17,121 bases of DNA from Planctomycetota bacterium (GTDB taxonomy: Bacteria > Planctomycetota > Planctomycetia > Pirellulales > Pirellulaceae): positions 1-17,121 of the forward strand of contig JAPLNJ010000292.1 in NCBI GenBank assembly GCA_026692885.1, in the 5' to 3' direction. A model generated the notes under the pieces. It did not search any database. It had not been told where the DNA came from and was given only the letters and a program-made list of their open reading frames with translations. Position 1 is the stretch's first letter. The number at the start of each line of letters is the position of its first letter. The translations under genes and the position numbers were made by a program. Below, one piece after another: positions 8,301 to 15,662 of the stretch.

Positions 8301-8888
8301 CTCGACGATCTGGAGCGGAGCAAAAAGGAACGTTTGGCCGGCCTTGATCGGTTGCAGATCGCCCGAACCGGGCCGGTCCGCCACCTGGCCACGGCGATGG
8401 TCTTGCCTCCCGACGTCGAGATCGCAAGTGCGATGCGTCAGTGGGGCATCGACACCGACCCGGAGTCACGCCGCAAGAAGGAATTGGCTGCCGAGAAAAT
8501 TGCGGTCGACGACTTGGTCGCCGAGGGATTCCCGTCAGAATTGATTCAGCGTGTCGCGCATGAGAAACTTACGGGGTTTGACTACCGAGCTCAGCGACCG
8601 CTGGACGTCGTGACCGGCAGCATGGAGGTCCGTCGCGTCGAGGTCAAGGGTTACACCCGCGGCAACCCGATCCAGCTGGAGCATAGCGAGTGGACCAAGG
8701 CCCAACAGTTGCGGGAAACCTACTGGCTATACGTCGTGTGGGACCCGCTGAGCCCGCACCACGAACTGGTCAAGATCCAGAATCCGTTCCGCGAGTTGGA
8801 GCATGTAGTGAAGCATCGCGAGGTAATCCGTCGCTACGAGATTCCGGCCGAGGCCATCGACCGCTATGCGAGGAAAGTGCAGTCATGA
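5322..8888 (+). CDS. SNF2/DEAD-like helicase with C-terminal DUF3883 domain
   Basis: A 1188-aa superfamily-2 ATPase of the SNF2 type. Such proteins translocate on double-stranded DNA and often serve as the motor of restriction and defence complexes. Visible motifs: Walker A D-P-G-A-G-K-T (131-137), D-E-A-H (229-232), T-A-T-P-H-H (from 272) and motif VI Q-R-L-G-R-I-H-R-I-G-Q (597-607). Residues about 400-505 form a charged coiled-coil insertion between the two helicase lobes. The C-terminus carries a DUF3883 domain with V-E-V-K-G (E1107, K1109), resembling the core of PD-(D/E)xK-type folds. The frame is open from TTG 5196; ATG 5322 fits where this family's conserved region begins, but its ribosome binding site is weak and ATG 5232 is possible. 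A palindrome lies inside the gene at 8009-8045. The end overlaps the methyltransferase start (ATGA). It is distinct from DISARM DrmD as I remember it. Confidence 0.88.
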   Translation: MTVRSEDFPLGRKLTLSGHFTEPVVLEAVRLLGDGCECRVRLGDGTLEEVVLSADETARLATHIGPAETIAPVDPHDMQLLVESARIRLAYAHDRQFAVSLSGIRTLPHQIEAVYQKILPQPRLRMLLADDPGAGKTIMTGLTAKELKLREVVDRILILCPAPLTIQWQDEMQRWFGETFDIIFAAVDQQQLSNPWERCNQVIASLDYAKQDDVRERVWQQHWDLVIIDEAHKCSARTGSGGAGREPKVVTTKRYELAAKLSAQCDHLLLLTATPHHGDEDKFAHFLRLLDSDLFPEPHRLGQQAAEIRSDVFRLGADCPWALRRLKEDLKDMDGQRLFPDRHAVTVPFTLNGDEFTLYKSVTAYINQYIPQQQGQKRTSAALARTVLQRRLASSACAIHESLQRRLKKQQGLLDELEGLSPAQRSRRLAVLQGRLADAEQEEDDLDDTDRDQLIDEFTAAQELDQLRAEIAALKDLVEEAHRVREAANDSKLKALKACLERAQFAELKDGRGKLLLFTEHRDTMNYVKDHLGRWGYRTCAIHGGMNPHERKRAQEQFRTLAQVCVATEAAGEGINLQFCHLMINYDMPWNPTRLEQRLGRIHRIGQRDDCYAFNFVATSGEDGEVIVEGRILERLLQKLEVMKASLAGRVFDVIGEVLSLNDVNLPEMLREAAVDPRRLDDYLDQIDRMDPEKLREYEQATGIALARAHVDFSGFQQRNLEVEERRLMPKYVEDQFVAAAKRIGLRIELRADGLWRVEHVLADLRSERLQCVQKMGKADTEYRKITFHKDTLEQDQHLDVVLLGPGHPLYAAVDERLNQTLSVGLGGTALFIDPLAAGPYYLHFFEISVKGKNSRGNDVSFYAEVVAVREESGQFDVVPADVLIGLAPHPRHSSWHTPCADPAHGVCGLPFNAEIPHVNPQAAVDHLKGTYQIEVRQRCQQERQHYASVVRDYLERSFKARINKAQERYMGLMAELGTKPEYKLATDEAKRHLDDLERSKKERLAGLDRLQIARTGPVRHLATAMVLPPDVEIASAMRQWGIDTDPESRRKKELAAEKIAVDDLVAEGFPSELIQRVAHEKLTGFDYRAQRPLDVVTGSMEVRRVEVKGYTRGNPIQLEHSEWTKAQQLRETYWLYVVWDPLSPHHELVKIQNPFRELEHVVKHREVIRRYEIPAEAIDRYARKVQS
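8009..8045 (+). repeat. 15-bp perfect palindromic element within the helicase gene
   Basis: GCACACTCCGTGTGC (8009-8023) and its exact reverse complement GCACACGGAGTGTGC (8031-8045) are separated by 7 bases. Each arm is itself partly palindromic (GCACAC...GTGTGC). It is translated in frame as part of H-T-P-C-A-D-P-A-H-G-V-C-G-L, which reads unlike the surrounding protein. It looks like an inserted repetitive palindrome tolerated in a surface loop. Confidence 0.75.
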
Positions 8889-11800
8889 GCAAGCCCGGCG
8901 ACATGCGATTGATCGAAGATTACCTCCCCATCGAGGCGATCAGCGCTGAGGCGTCCCGCGAGAAGTCGGTCCGCAAGGGGCACATCTCGACGTTGCACCT
9001 CTGGTGGGCGCGGCGGCCGTTAGTCGCTTGCCGTGCGATGGTCTACGGGGCCCTGGTTCCCGCCGATCGCTGGGTGCCGGATGTCAACCTGAAGCAGCCG
9101 CCCGATGATCCCGACAAGACGGCCAAGACCAAGCGGGGCAAGAAAAAGGGCCTGAACCGCCGCGCCGCCAAGGAGTTCGTTGAGCGGCTCTGCAAGTATC
9201 CCGGCAATCCGGAGGTGATCGCGGAAGCGCAGAAGCACATCCTGGAAGCCCATGCCGAGCGGCTGACCGCCGAGTTGCAGGACGGACTGCAAAGCGGCCA
9301 GATGCCCGCGTGGGTCGAGGAATTCCAGTTTCCAGTAGGTCAGGCTTTCCAGCCTGACGCGAGTCCAGACTCGCCCACTCCCGCGACGGCGGAGGCCGCA
9401 GATGGTCACGCTGGAAAGCCTGACATGCGGGTCACCTACGACGACATCGTCGCCGGTCGCGCCCCACGGCCACGCGTGCTGGACATGTTCGCCGGCGGCG
9501 GAGCGATCCCACTGGAAGCCCTGCGTCTGGGCTGCGAGGCGTACGCGCTAGATCTGAACCCAGTGGCCCACATCATCCAGCTTTGCACACTGGTCTATCC
9601 GCAGAAATATGGTAAGCCCGACCCGGCGGCCCGCGGCATGACCGGGCCGGCAGTTCACGTGGGCGGGTCTCTCCGAGACTCGCATTCCGGTCTCGGAGAG
9701 ACCGGTCCACGTGAAACCACCTGGGGCGGGTTAGCTAGTGAGGTTCGCTATTGGGCCAACTGGGTGCTGGAAAAAGCAAGGGCTGAAATCGGCGACTTGT
9801 ACCCTCTGATCCCGGACCCTAAATCGCCACAGGAAGAAATCGGTGCGCCACGGCAGAAGTCGCTTGTTTTCGCGAAGGAGGAACAGCAACGGCTGAAGAT
9901 GCCCAGGGGCTTCTTGACCCCCGTCGCCTACCTCTGGACCCGCACCGTTCGCTGCAAGAACCCGTCCTGCGGCGCCACCGTCCCGCTGGTCAAGCAGACT
10001 TGGCTCTGCAAGAAGAAAGACCACTACGTCGCGCTGAAGATGGTGGCTCCCAAGGCAAAGAAGCAGGTGCGGTTCGAGGTGGTCGAGGCCGCGACCGAGA
10101 AAGACCTGGGATTCGACCCCACGGCGTTCTCGAAGGCTGGCAACGCGACGTGCCCATTCTGTGGAGCGGTTGCGGACAGTGAATATGTTAAGGCCGAGGG
10201 TCACGCCCGCCGCTTGGCTTTCCAGCCAATGGTCGTGGCCTCGGCGGGAGCGGGCCGAATGGGAAAGGTCTACTCCTCGGCCGATGTCTGGACAGGTATG
10301 CTTCAACAGGATTCTGCCGTCCGAGAACGAATTGAGGCTTTGAGTCGGGCGACGGGGCTGACGACGCCCTCTGAGCCGATCATCAACGACGCTAAGGGGG
10401 CGTTATTCTGTGTACTCTACGGGCTAAAGTCGTGGGGTGATGTTTTCAATCCCCGTCAGGCTTTGTGTCTACTGACATTCGCGGCGTGCGTGCGAAAGGC
10501 CGAAGCTGCGATGCGGGAGGCCGGTTATTGCGATGGGCGTGTTGGCGCGAGCGTCACATTGCTTGCCGCGATGCTGGACAAACTCGCCGACTTCAATTCG
10601 GTGCAATGCACGTGGAACTACACGGATGGCGAGCGAGTCCGAGACTCATTCAGTCGCCAAACCCTTGCGATGGTCTGGGACTGTGCGGAGATCAATCCCT
10701 TCAATGAGGCGGGTGGCGGATGGATCAAGATTACTGAGGACACACGTGCCGCCATCGAGATGCTGCGCATGGATGGTTGCATTCTACCCAGCATCGAGCG
10801 AGGATCCGCTCTGCAGTTGCCGTGGCCGGACAATTCTATTGACGCAGTTGTGACTGATCCGCCGTACTACGACAACGTGCCTTACGCCGACATCTCGGAT
10901 TTCTTCTATGTTTGGCTCAAGAGAACCGTGGGCCATCTCTATCCACAGCACTTTGCCACCGAAGGGACACCAAAAAGAAATGAAGCGGTAGCTGATGCGG
11001 TGAGGCACTCCGGTGATAAGCAGGCTGCCAGGGATGCCTATGAGACCATGATGGCCCGCGCGTTCGCCGAAGCGAACCGGGTGTTGAAACCCGGCGCGAC
11101 GCTTGCCGTGGTCTACGCTCATAAGACTACCCTGGGGTGGGCTACGCTCGTTGACGCGCTGCGACGAGCGCATTTCGCGGTGACCGAGGCTTGGCCCCTT
11201 GACACCGAGATGAAGGGGCGAGTTCGGGCCATGAATTCAGCCGCGCTAGCCACGAGCATCACTCTCGTTGCGCGAAAACAGGTGGAAAGAAGAACCGGCT
11301 CGTATGAAATCGATGTTCGGCGTGATTTGGAGGCGATCGTCCGCGAGCGTGTCGAAACCCTCTGGGACATGGGCATCACGGGTTCGGATCTGGTGATCGC
11401 TGCGGTGGGGGCCGGCTTGCGAGCGTTCACGCGGTTTGACCGCGTCGAGTACGCCAACGGCGAGGAAGTGCCAGCGGAAACGTTTCTGGCCGAGGTCGAG
11501 GCGGTCGTACTGGACACGCTGATGGCCAAGATCTTCGGCTCCACCTCCAGCGGCGTGGCGGGCGTGGACGCGGCCAGTCGCTTCTATGTGCTCTGGCGCT
11601 ACGTTTACAAGACGGCCGAAATGGACGCGGGCGAGGCGATCGTCTTCACCTACGGCCTGCACGTGGAACTGGACGGCCCGCAGGGCTTGTCCAGCGGCAA
11701 GGCCGCCCTGCTCGAAAAGAAAAAAGGGAAGTACCGGCTGCGGGATTTCACCGAGCGTGGCGAGTCGGAGAGCCTCGGCCTGTCGGCCGATGCCGGCCAG

Positions 11801-12076
11801 CCGGCACCGTTGATCGACGCCTTGCATCGGGCGTTGTGGCTGATGGAAAACCAACCGCGAAAGCTGGGCGAGTTTCTGGACGAAGCGGCCCCGAATCGCG
11901 AGCAGTTACGACTGGTGGCCGGCGCCCTGGCCGGCCCCGGCCTGTCTGGCAAGAGCGAGCAGGACGCCGCTCGCCTCTTGGCCACTACCGCCGCCGAGCA
12001 ATCCGCGCTGGGCAAGTTGCTGGCCAACTGGAGATCGCTGATCCCGGAAAGCCTGTTTGATGCGGGACGGAAGTAG
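8885..12076 (+). CDS. DUF1156/COG1743 adenine-specific DNA methyltransferase with zinc ribbon
   Basis: A 1063-aa DNA N6-adenine (or N4-cytosine) methyltransferase. The N-terminal DUF1156 block reads E-A-S-R-E-K-S ... G-H-I-S-T-L-H-L-W-W-A-R-R-P. SAM-binding motif I is F-A-G-G-G at 202-206 and catalytic motif IV is D-P-P-Y-Y-D-N at 658-664. Between them lie cysteines C357-x4-C362, C375 and C423-x2-C426, matching the zinc ribbon for which COG1743 is named. The frame is open further upstream, but the ATG at 8885 overlaps the helicase stop by ATGA, which implies translational coupling. Two palindromic elements are inserted in frame at 9339-9424 (residues about 152-180) and 9654-9715 (about 257-277). 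Its role is probably to mark host DNA in a modification-based defence locus; the target sequence is unknown. Confidence 0.9.
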   Translation: MSKPGDMRLIEDYLPIEAISAEASREKSVRKGHISTLHLWWARRPLVACRAMVYGALVPADRWVPDVNLKQPPDDPDKTAKTKRGKKKGLNRRAAKEFVERLCKYPGNPEVIAEAQKHILEAHAERLTAELQDGLQSGQMPAWVEEFQFPVGQAFQPDASPDSPTPATAEAADGHAGKPDMRVTYDDIVAGRAPRPRVLDMFAGGGAIPLEALRLGCEAYALDLNPVAHIIQLCTLVYPQKYGKPDPAARGMTGPAVHVGGSLRDSHSGLGETGPRETTWGGLASEVRYWANWVLEKARAEIGDLYPLIPDPKSPQEEIGAPRQKSLVFAKEEQQRLKMPRGFLTPVAYLWTRTVRCKNPSCGATVPLVKQTWLCKKKDHYVALKMVAPKAKKQVRFEVVEAATEKDLGFDPTAFSKAGNATCPFCGAVADSEYVKAEGHARRLAFQPMVVASAGAGRMGKVYSSADVWTGMLQQDSAVRERIEALSRATGLTTPSEPIINDAKGALFCVLYGLKSWGDVFNPRQALCLLTFAACVRKAEAAMREAGYCDGRVGASVTLLAAMLDKLADFNSVQCTWNYTDGERVRDSFSRQTLAMVWDCAEINPFNEAGGGWIKITEDTRAAIEMLRMDGCILPSIERGSALQLPWPDNSIDAVVTDPPYYDNVPYADISDFFYVWLKRTVGHLYPQHFATEGTPKRNEAVADAVRHSGDKQAARDAYETMMARAFAEANRVLKPGATLAVVYAHKTTLGWATLVDALRRAHFAVTEAWPLDTEMKGRVRAMNSAALATSITLVARKQVERRTGSYEIDVRRDLEAIVRERVETLWDMGITGSDLVIAAVGAGLRAFTRFDRVEYANGEEVPAETFLAEVEAVVLDTLMAKIFGSTSSGVAGVDAASRFYVLWRYVYKTAEMDAGEAIVFTYGLHVELDGPQGLSSGKAALLEKKKGKYRLRDFTERGESESLGLSADAGQPAPLIDALHRALWLMENQPRKLGEFLDEAAPNREQLRLVAGALAGPGLSGKSEQDAARLLATTAAEQSALGKLLANWRSLIPESLFDAGRK
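9339..9424 (+). repeat. 86-base composite palindromic repeat inserted in frame in the methyltransferase gene
   Basis: The outer arms GTCAGGCTTTCCAGCCTGAC (9339-9358) and GTCACGCTGGAAAGCCTGAC (9405-9424) are inverted copies matching at 19 of 20 positions. Each arm is also a hairpin: in the left one, GTCAGGCT and AGCCTGAC pair around TTCC. Between them GCGAGTC and GACTCGC (9359-9374) form a third dyad. The translation reads V-G-Q-A-F-Q-P-D ... H-A-G-K-P-D, a peptide signature I associate with repeats dispersed in planctomycete genomes. The reading frame is kept. Confidence 0.85.
9654..9715 (+). repeat. 62-base long palindrome inserted in frame in the methyltransferase gene
   Basis: The inner arms GGTCTCTCCGAGAC (9666-9679) and GTCTCGGAGAGACC (9690-9703) are perfect reverse complements around a 10-base loop. 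The outer arms TTCACGTGG (9654-9662) and CCACGTGAA (9707-9715) are also perfect. The 3-base internal segments add one C-G and one G-T pair and one mismatch. The 62 bases are read through as G-G-S-L-R-D-S-H-S-G-L-G-E-T-G-P. Confidence 0.85.
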
Positions 12077-12085
12077 GTCTGGCAG

Positions 12086-12118
12086 GCCGAGTCGGACCAG
12101 CGCCGTGGCCGACTCGGC
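12086..12118 (+). terminator. 10-bp hairpin after the methyltransferase gene, possible attenuator
   Basis: GCCGAGTCGG (12086-12095) pairs perfectly with CCGACTCGGC (12109-12118), 10 bases after the methyltransferase stop. No T-run follows, so it is not a classical intrinsic terminator. It may protect or partly terminate the transcript between the methyltransferase and the downstream small genes. Confidence 0.45.
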
Positions 12119-12187
12119 TGTGTCCAGGGACAAGCGAGAAGACAAGAAAACGCTGACAAACGCGGCTGCTCGAATAGGAGGCACTTG

Positions 12188-12505
12188 ATGACGAAGCGAC
12201 TGATTTTCACCGTTGCGACTCCGCTCGGCTACCGCGTCAGCCTGTCTCGCGATCGCTGGCGGCAGATCACGCGATTCAAGCATCCCGCCTTGTCGGGACA
12301 CGAGAAAGACGTGCGGAACTGCCTGCAGAATCCGGCCTGCGTGCGGGAGAGTGCGAAAGACAGGGGCGTGCACATGTTCTACACTGAGAGCGAAGGCGTC
12401 TTTCTGTGCGTGGTCACCGCACCTGCGCACGACGACGACCGTTTTGTGGTCACCGCGTACTTCACAACGAACATCAAAGAAGGAACGGATTTATGGAAAA
12501 AGTAA
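12188..12505 (+). CDS. DUF4258-like small protein, putative toxin of a toxin-antitoxin pair
   Basis: A 105-aa protein resembling the DUF4258 / RelE-BECR-like group of small basic proteins found beside DUF2283 genes. It shows an N-terminal strand (L-I-F-T-V), a helix R-D-R-W-R-Q-I-T-R-F-K-H-P-A-L, and the C-terminal block F-L-C-V-V-T-A ... D-R-F-V-V-T-A-Y-F-T. The central H-M-F-Y segment and F-V-V-T-A-Y-F strand fit the small mixed alpha/beta fold of such RNase toxins. RNase activity is inferred from family resemblance only. AGGAGG at 12176-12181 favours the ATG at 12188 over the TTG at 12185. Its last 13 bases overlap the next gene. Family name assignment is moderate; a non-toxic role is possible. 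Confidence 0.7.
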   Translation: MTKRLIFTVATPLGYRVSLSRDRWRQITRFKHPALSGHEKDVRNCLQNPACVRESAKDRGVHMFYTESEGVFLCVVTAPAHDDDRFVVTAYFTTNIKEGTDLWKK

Positions 12506-12711
12506 GGATCTATTTCGACCGTGAAGGGAACACGCTCAGCGTCTGGTTCGACGATCCGAAGAAGGAGCACGTCTGTGAAGAATCGGATGACGATGTGGTC
12601 CTGGTCAAGGACCGTCGTGGTCGGGTGATTGGCTTCGAGCGACTGAATTTCCTGACGCCGAAACAGCGTGAGCAAGGCGGCGGGATACCGCTGGAAGTTC
12701 AGATGGTGTGA
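12493..12711 (+). CDS. DUF2283 family protein, putative antitoxin
   Basis: A 72-aa protein with the DUF2283 pattern: Y-F-D-R-E-G-N-T-L-S-V-W-F near the start, an acidic patch E-E-S-D-D-D-V-V-L-V-K-D, and R-G-R-V-I-G-F-E-R-L-N-F. DUF2283 genes often follow a DUF4258-like gene, as here, which is the main reason to call it an antitoxin. The AAGGAA at about 12479-12484 lies inside the upstream gene and serves the ATG at 12493; the two frames overlap by 13 bases, which is typical of co-translated toxin-antitoxin pairs. No DNA-binding domain is obvious, so autoregulation is uncertain. The ATPase gene follows after 47 bases. Confidence 0.8.
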   Translation: MEKVRIYFDREGNTLSVWFDDPKKEHVCEESDDDVVLVKDRRGRVIGFERLNFLTPKQREQGGGIPLEVQMV

Positions 12712-12758
12712 AGGGCGATTCGCACGTCTCTCGCTACACCAACCATCAAGAGGATCGC

Positions 12759-15650
12759 ATGTCCGTTCATTCGCTGAAACCTTGGACCGAACTGGTAAAG
12801 CTCCACCCGGATGTCGAAACGGGTAGCCTGGCCGAGGCCGTGTTCGCCATCGACCTGGGCGCAATTGCCACCGGCGATCCGGCGACGCCCCTGGTGTACC
12901 GCGACCCGGACGCCTTCTTCGCGGCCACCTACATCACCACGGACCTGCGCCGATTGCTCGAAGAGGTGCTGGCCAGCCTTGCTGGGATCGGCACCTACAA
13001 CCGGGTGCTGAAGCTCCGCAGTCCGTTCGGTGGTGGCAAGTCGCACACGCTGGCCTCGCTGCTGCACGCTGGCAAGTCGCGGAAAAGCCTCAATCAGATT
13101 GCCGACTGCAAGGGTTTGGCGGACCCAGGCGAAGTCGCGGTAGCCGTCTTCGACGGCGAGAAATTCACGGCTACCGGCGACAAGGATGTGGGCAACGGCC
13201 AAAAGGTTCACACGATGTGGGGTTGGCTGGCTTGGCAGCTCGGCCCGGCGGCATACAAGGTCGTGCAGAAACACGACGAAGATCGCGTGGCCCCGGCCGG
13301 TGACGAGATCAAGGCCATGCTGGAAGCCCCAGGCAAACCCGTGCTCCTGTTGCTGGACGAGGTGCTGAAGTATATGGAACGAGCGGCGGCTGTGGGCGTC
13401 AAGGAGTCTACGCTCCAACGGCAAGCCAAGGACTTCCTCCAGAACCTGACCGTGGAGGTGTCGAACAGTGCCCACGCTGTCATGGTCTATTCGCTGCAGT
13501 GGAGCGCCCGCGAGGCGCTGGGCAACGTCGCCCTGTTAGAGGAACTCGACAAGCTGACCAGCCGCAAGGATCAGGTCCGCGAACCGGTTACCGGCGACGA
13601 AATCCTGGCGGTGGTTAAACGGAGATTGCTCGGCGATGAGGTTCCGGACGATGTTGCGGGCGACGTCGCAGCCGAATACGCAGATGTTGTGGGCGGATTC
13701 TGGCGGGCGCGAGCCGAAACGTCGTCGGCCAAACAAGACGCCGAGGAACAGACCCTGCAGCTCAAGAACCGACTGCAGGCGGCCTATCCCTTTCACCCGG
13801 CGCTGATCGACGTCATGAACAGCCGCTGGACCAGCGTCGACGGGTTCCAGCGCACCCGCGGCGCTCTCCGCTTCCTGGCGACGTGCCTGCATTCGCTCAA
13901 AGCCCGCGGCGGCGCTAAGCCGGTCCTCGGCCCGGCGGACATCCCCGTGGGCGATGCGGAGGTCCTGCGGGCCATGCTCAAGGACTTGGACCCGCGCCAA
14001 GACTACGCCCCTGTCATCACCCACGATCTGGTCGGCTCCAACGCCCGCGCGAAACGCATCGACAGCCGAATTGCCAAGGAAACGCCAGCCCTGGCCAACG
14101 TGCATCCGGCCCTGCGGTTGGCCACGGCTATCCTGACCTACTCCTTCGGCGGCCTCAAACGCGAGGAGGGCAGCGATGCATTGCCGCCGGGCGTGACCGA
14201 GACCGAATTGCTGGCGGCCTGCATCGGACCGGACCTGGACAGCATCACCGCGTCGGCGGTGTTGGGCGAGCTACGGAACAACTGCCTGTATCTGCACTAC
14301 GACGGGGTACGCTACTGTTTCAAGAAAGACCCCAACGTCACTAAGCTAATCGAGGACGCGGAACAAGAAGTCGCCCGCGATCAGGACGGTCTCCGCGAGC
14401 GGATCAAGGAACTGCTGGAAGGCCGCCTGGCCGGCAGGTCAGATGCGGTGGTGTGGCCGCCCACATCCCAGGATCTACCAGACAAGGAGCCTTTGTTCCT
14501 GATCGGCTACATGGGCCTGGAACTCGCTACGAAGTCCGCCGCCCAGCAGAATGACGCAGCCAAGGCGATGCTGTCGAAGCACGGGGATAGCCCACGGTTG
14601 TACCGCAACGGCGTCGCTCTGGCCATGCCCGACAAAAAGCCCATCGAAGCCTTGCGCCGAGCGGTTCGTTATCTAATGGCCGTCGAGCGGGTGGAATCCA
14701 AGAAGAAGGTGCACCGACTCACCAAGGAGCAAGACGACCAGCTCAAAGAACGTCGCAAGACCGAGGAAGCGGCGGTCGAAACGGCCTTCCGCCAGCTGTA
14801 CCCAGCGGTTTGGCTACCACGTGTCGGCGAAGGCGGCGCGCTGGACCTGGAGAAGATCGAGATTGGCGGGCGCCCGCTCCAGGCGACCGGCGTCCACGAA
14901 CGGGTCATGGAACTCTTGGCGGTCGGCGGCAAACCAAAGATCTTCGGCACTTTGGAACCCCGTAAGATCGTAGATCGGATGAAGCTGGGCGAATCGCTGG
15001 CCGACGGTGAGCCACCGCGCCAGGGTATCCCCACGAAAGATGTCGTCGATGCGTTTTTTGGCTTCCTAGAACCACCCAGAATCAGCTCGGACGCTGTGCT
15101 CCGTAAAGCAATCGCCAAAGGGGTGGCCAAAGGATCGTTCGCCTATACCACGGGGACGCCGTCACTTGGCCCGGACGGAAAGTATCAGGTCGCCCTGTCC
15201 AAGGTCGCGATCGACCGCCCCATGACCGACGATGAAGTGGACCTGGATGACGGCTTCCTGATGGTCCCCGCAGCCGTGCCCAGTCCCGCTCTGCCAACGA
15301 CCACGACGGGCGTCGGCGCTGGCGGCGACACGGGCGGTGATGTTATGACCGTTGGCGAGGGGCCCGCTACGATACCACCTGCGGTCCAGCAGCCCACGGT
15401 TGGAGCCACGAGCGGCGCGGACGCCAATCCCAAGGTCCGTACCAGCATTCGCATCACGTTTCCGGCCTCGCGAGGCGAGGTCTTCAAGTCGTTCCAGGCG
15501 ATCGCCAACCTAGCTGACAAGTCCGATGGCGGAAGAATAAGCGTCGTCATCGATGGCCAGTGCGTCGCTGGCTACGACCCTAACTGGCTCCGAAACGCCG
15601 TCCAGGAGCCGCTCGATGAAGCGAACATTGACGGCCTCGAAATCGATTAG
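12759..15650 (+). CDS. DUF499/COG1483 AAA-type ATPase
   Basis: A 963-aa P-loop ATPase of the DUF499 family, whose genes commonly adjoin DUF1156 methyltransferases and helicases. The N-terminus reads L-K-P-W-T-E-L-V-K-L, as usual for the family. Walker A is F-G-G-G-K-S-H-T around residues 90-97 (K94), and Walker B is L-L-L-L-D-E at 196-201. Residues 640-670 are lysine/glutamate-rich and probably coiled-coil. A low-complexity linker of P, T, G and A (about 840-890) precedes a small C-terminal domain (I-R-I-T-F-P-A-S-R-G-E-V-F). GTG 12708 would add 17 residues, but GAGG just before the ATG at 12759 supports the shorter form. ATPase-driven assembly or sensing, as with BrxC/PglY-like proteins of BREX, is a plausible role by analogy only. 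A TAG and then an in-frame TGA end the gene. Confidence 0.88.
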   Translation: MSVHSLKPWTELVKLHPDVETGSLAEAVFAIDLGAIATGDPATPLVYRDPDAFFAATYITTDLRRLLEEVLASLAGIGTYNRVLKLRSPFGGGKSHTLASLLHAGKSRKSLNQIADCKGLADPGEVAVAVFDGEKFTATGDKDVGNGQKVHTMWGWLAWQLGPAAYKVVQKHDEDRVAPAGDEIKAMLEAPGKPVLLLLDEVLKYMERAAAVGVKESTLQRQAKDFLQNLTVEVSNSAHAVMVYSLQWSAREALGNVALLEELDKLTSRKDQVREPVTGDEILAVVKRRLLGDEVPDDVAGDVAAEYADVVGGFWRARAETSSAKQDAEEQTLQLKNRLQAAYPFHPALIDVMNSRWTSVDGFQRTRGALRFLATCLHSLKARGGAKPVLGPADIPVGDAEVLRAMLKDLDPRQDYAPVITHDLVGSNARAKRIDSRIAKETPALANVHPALRLATAILTYSFGGLKREEGSDALPPGVTETELLAACIGPDLDSITASAVLGELRNNCLYLHYDGVRYCFKKDPNVTKLIEDAEQEVARDQDGLRERIKELLEGRLAGRSDAVVWPPTSQDLPDKEPLFLIGYMGLELATKSAAQQNDAAKAMLSKHGDSPRLYRNGVALAMPDKKPIEALRRAVRYLMAVERVESKKKVHRLTKEQDDQLKERRKTEEAAVETAFRQLYPAVWLPRVGEGGALDLEKIEIGGRPLQATGVHERVMELLAVGGKPKIFGTLEPRKIVDRMKLGESLADGEPPRQGIPTKDVVDAFFGFLEPPRISSDAVLRKAIAKGVAKGSFAYTTGTPSLGPDGKYQVALSKVAIDRPMTDDEVDLDDGFLMVPAAVPSPALPTTTTGVGAGGDTGGDVMTVGEGPATIPPAVQQPTVGATSGADANPKVRTSIRITFPASRGEVFKSFQAIANLADKSDGGRISVVIDGQCVAGYDPNWLRNAVQEPLDEANIDGLEID

Positions 15651-15662
15651 CCCCTGAAGTGA

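Noticed and set aside
5322..8888. Calling the helicase DISARM DrmD
   Set aside because: Its N-terminal region and C-terminal DUF3883 do not fit DrmD as I remember it, and DrmA, DrmB and DrmC are absent.
9339..9715. Reading the palindromes in the methyltransferase as a CRISPR array or an insertion sequence
   Set aside because: There are no regularly spaced direct repeats with unique spacers and no transposase, and the reading frame is continuous through both.
11650..12210. Minus-strand frames over the methyltransferase 3' end
   Set aside because: They are antisense shadows without motifs or ribosome binding sites.
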